A stretch of 61,551 nucleotides of DNA. Origin: JALXCH01 sp964495805. GTDB taxonomy: Bacteria > Calditrichota > Calditrichia > RBG-13-44-9. Positions 60,574-61,551 of the stretch are shown one piece after another. The stretch lies in NCBI GenBank assembly GCA_964495805.1, contig CAZBWV010000028.1:1-61551 (forward strand). Direction: 5' to 3'. Each line of letters opens with the position of its first letter. Within the stretch, counting starts at the first letter, position 1. The position numbers and the translations under genes are program-made. Below the pieces are notes generated by a model. It ran no database searches. It was not told the origin of the DNA and was given only the letters and a program-made list of their open reading frames with translations.

Positions 60574-61551
60574 TTACATGAATTGCTGGATTTCCGGCAC
60601 TTTATCCAGTTTCTCCCAGGTGAAATTTTCCTCTTCCCGACCAAAATGCCCGTAGGCAGCGGTTTGTTTATAACGCGGTTTTAGCAGATCCAGCGTTTCG
60701 ATAATTCCCCTGGGCGATAAATCGAATACTTTCTGAATAATTTCGATAATGCGTTCTTCAGGAATGGTACCGGTTCGGAAGGTATCCACCATAATGGAAA
60801 CCGGTTGAGCATGTCCGATTACATAAGCAATCTGGACTTCCAGCTTTTCTGCTACACCCGCCGCAACCAGATTTTTGGCGACATAGCGGGCAGCATAACT
60901 GGCAGAGCGATCGACTTTGGAGGGATCCTTGCCGGAGAAGCAGCCACCACCGTGGCGGCCCATTCCACCATAAGTGTCCACAATAATTTTCCGGCCGGTT
61001 AAACCGGTATCAGAATAAGGTCCGCCAATGGTCCAGATTCCGGTTCCATTTACGATATAGGTTTGCTCCGTTTTCCGGAAAGGTTTCCCGTATTTTTCCA
61101 GCACTGGTTGAACAATTTTCTGGTACACCTCTTCTGCCACGTCTTCTCGCCGAACATCGGGGTTGTGCGGAACAGCTACCACAATTTTTTCGATGGCAGC
61201 AGGACGCCAGCCTTCGTATCGCACGGTAACCTGCGACTTGCCATCCGGACGCAGATAAGGAATGAGACCGCTCTTGCGCGCTTCGTCCATTCTCCGCACA
61301 ATCTCGTGAGCCATGACAATGGGTAGAGGCATGTATTGAGGGGTTTCGTTAATGGCGAACCCAAACATCATTCCCTGGTCCCCTGCACCGCCGGTATCCA
61401 CTCCCTGGGCGATTTCCGGTGACTGAGCATGAATTTTACTGATAATTTCGCAGCGATCATCAAATTTCAGCTCTGGAATGGAATAGCCGATTTCCCGGAT
61501 AGTCTCCCGGGCAATTTTTTCATAATCGATCTGGCTGCCTTCCGGTATTTT
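60574..61551 (-). CDS. metK: S-adenosylmethionine synthetase, 5' end beyond the window
   Basis: It makes SAM from methionine and ATP. The window holds 325 codons and the stop; the reading frame stays open to the right edge, so about 60 N-terminal residues are missing. The motifs are AQGVDTGGAGDQGMMFGFA (which contains the DQGxMFGYA-like signature) and GGGCFSGKDPSKVDRSASYA. An internal GTG at 61401 is not the start, since conserved MetK sequence (ISKIHAQSPEIAQGV) continues upstream. It supplies SAM to SpeD among others. Confidence 0.96.
   Translation of the reverse strand, partial: KIPEGSQIDYEKIARETIREIGYSIPELKFDDRCEIISKIHAQSPEIAQGVDTGGAGDQGMMFGFAINETPQYMPLPIVMAHEIVRRMDEARKSGLIPYLRPDGKSQVTVRYEGWRPAAIEKIVVAVPHNPDVRREDVAEEVYQKIVQPVLEKYGKPFRKTEQTYIVNGTGIWTIGGPYSDTGLTGRKIIVDTYGGMGRHGGGCFSGKDPSKVDRSASYAARYVAKNLVAAGVAEKLEVQIAYVIGHAQPVSIMVDTFRTGTIPEERIIEIIQKVFDLSPRGIIETLDLLKPRYKQTAAYGHFGREEENFTWEKLDKVPEIQQFM

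Overview
The window reads as a chromosomal segment of a Gram-negative bacterium of the FCB superphylum, most like Calditrichota, KSB1 or Ignavibacteria. The signs are: two very large secreted peptidases ending in the FlgD-like C-terminal sorting domain (NPFNPxTxIxYALP) used with type IX secretion; a TonB-dependent receptor; a tripartite RND pump; an LPS heptosyltransferase; and an archaeal-type malate/lactate dehydrogenase. Many genes carry clear GGAGG ribosome binding sites, and the tRNA genes have TTGACA-17-TAnnnT promoters, which argues against Bacteroidia. The placement is inference; no rRNA gene is present. I see no prophage, transposase, integrase or CRISPR array.

Layout. 1-815 is non-coding and packed with short intergenic repeats. 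816-4818 (-) looks like one operon: UshA-like phosphoesterase, TrpD-like and TrpC-like proteins, then MltG. 5094-7103 holds an ArsP_2-type metal permease (-) divergent from a MoxR ATPase (+). 7230-14639 (+) encodes a gingipain-family (C25) peptidase and an M14 carboxypeptidase, both with sorting domains. 14735-18895 (-) holds a NamZ/DUF1343 protein and a DinG helicase with a fused exonuclease. 19022-19963 (-) holds speD behind an HTH-cupin regulator. 20189-23272 (-) holds a lipoprotein-like protein, a CsgG-like protein, apt, acylphosphatase and a LOG-like protein. 23592-27042 (-) is an operon of a free-standing ThrRS editing domain, an M28 peptidase and asnS. 27492-32179 carries serC (+), an Ldh_2 dehydrogenase (-) and an ABC-F ATPase (+). 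32341-32911 (-) has tRNA-Gln, tRNA-Cys and tRNA-Ala with a 46-codon ORF between the last two. 33014-41051 (-) is an RND efflux operon with two different pumps and one adaptor. 41313-44736 (-) carries an M50-like protease, an LMW-PTP, tsaC, a heptosyltransferase and an NTF2-like protein. 44817-50625 holds a single-domain response regulator, a small coiled-coil protein, a nucleophile-less LMW-PTP homologue, fbp, a double UspA, a CDF transporter, a 34-residue basic protein and a HAD nucleotidase. 50652-55269 (-) is etfB-etfA-acyl-CoA dehydrogenase-enoyl reductase. 55550-58243 (+) is a TonB receptor. 58491-61551 (-) holds an S9 peptidase and the 3' part of metK.

How the genes fit together. Secretion and proteolysis recur: C25, M14, M28 and S9 peptidases plus an outer-membrane receptor suggest peptide scavenging. 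SAM synthetase and SAM decarboxylase point to polyamine synthesis. etfAB, the acyl-CoA dehydrogenase and an enoyl reductase form a fatty-acyl redox unit.

The most unusual content is a set of relatives of known enzymes whose active sites look altered: the UshA-like / TrpD-like / TrpC-like operon, the LMW-PTP homologue with Ser in place of the catalytic Cys, and the NamZ-like protein with Gln for Glu. Also notable are the free-standing archaeal-type ThrRS editing domain and several very small genes. The UshA-TrpD-TrpC operon is the best candidate for an undescribed system. Active-site statements come from alignment by eye to remembered family motifs.
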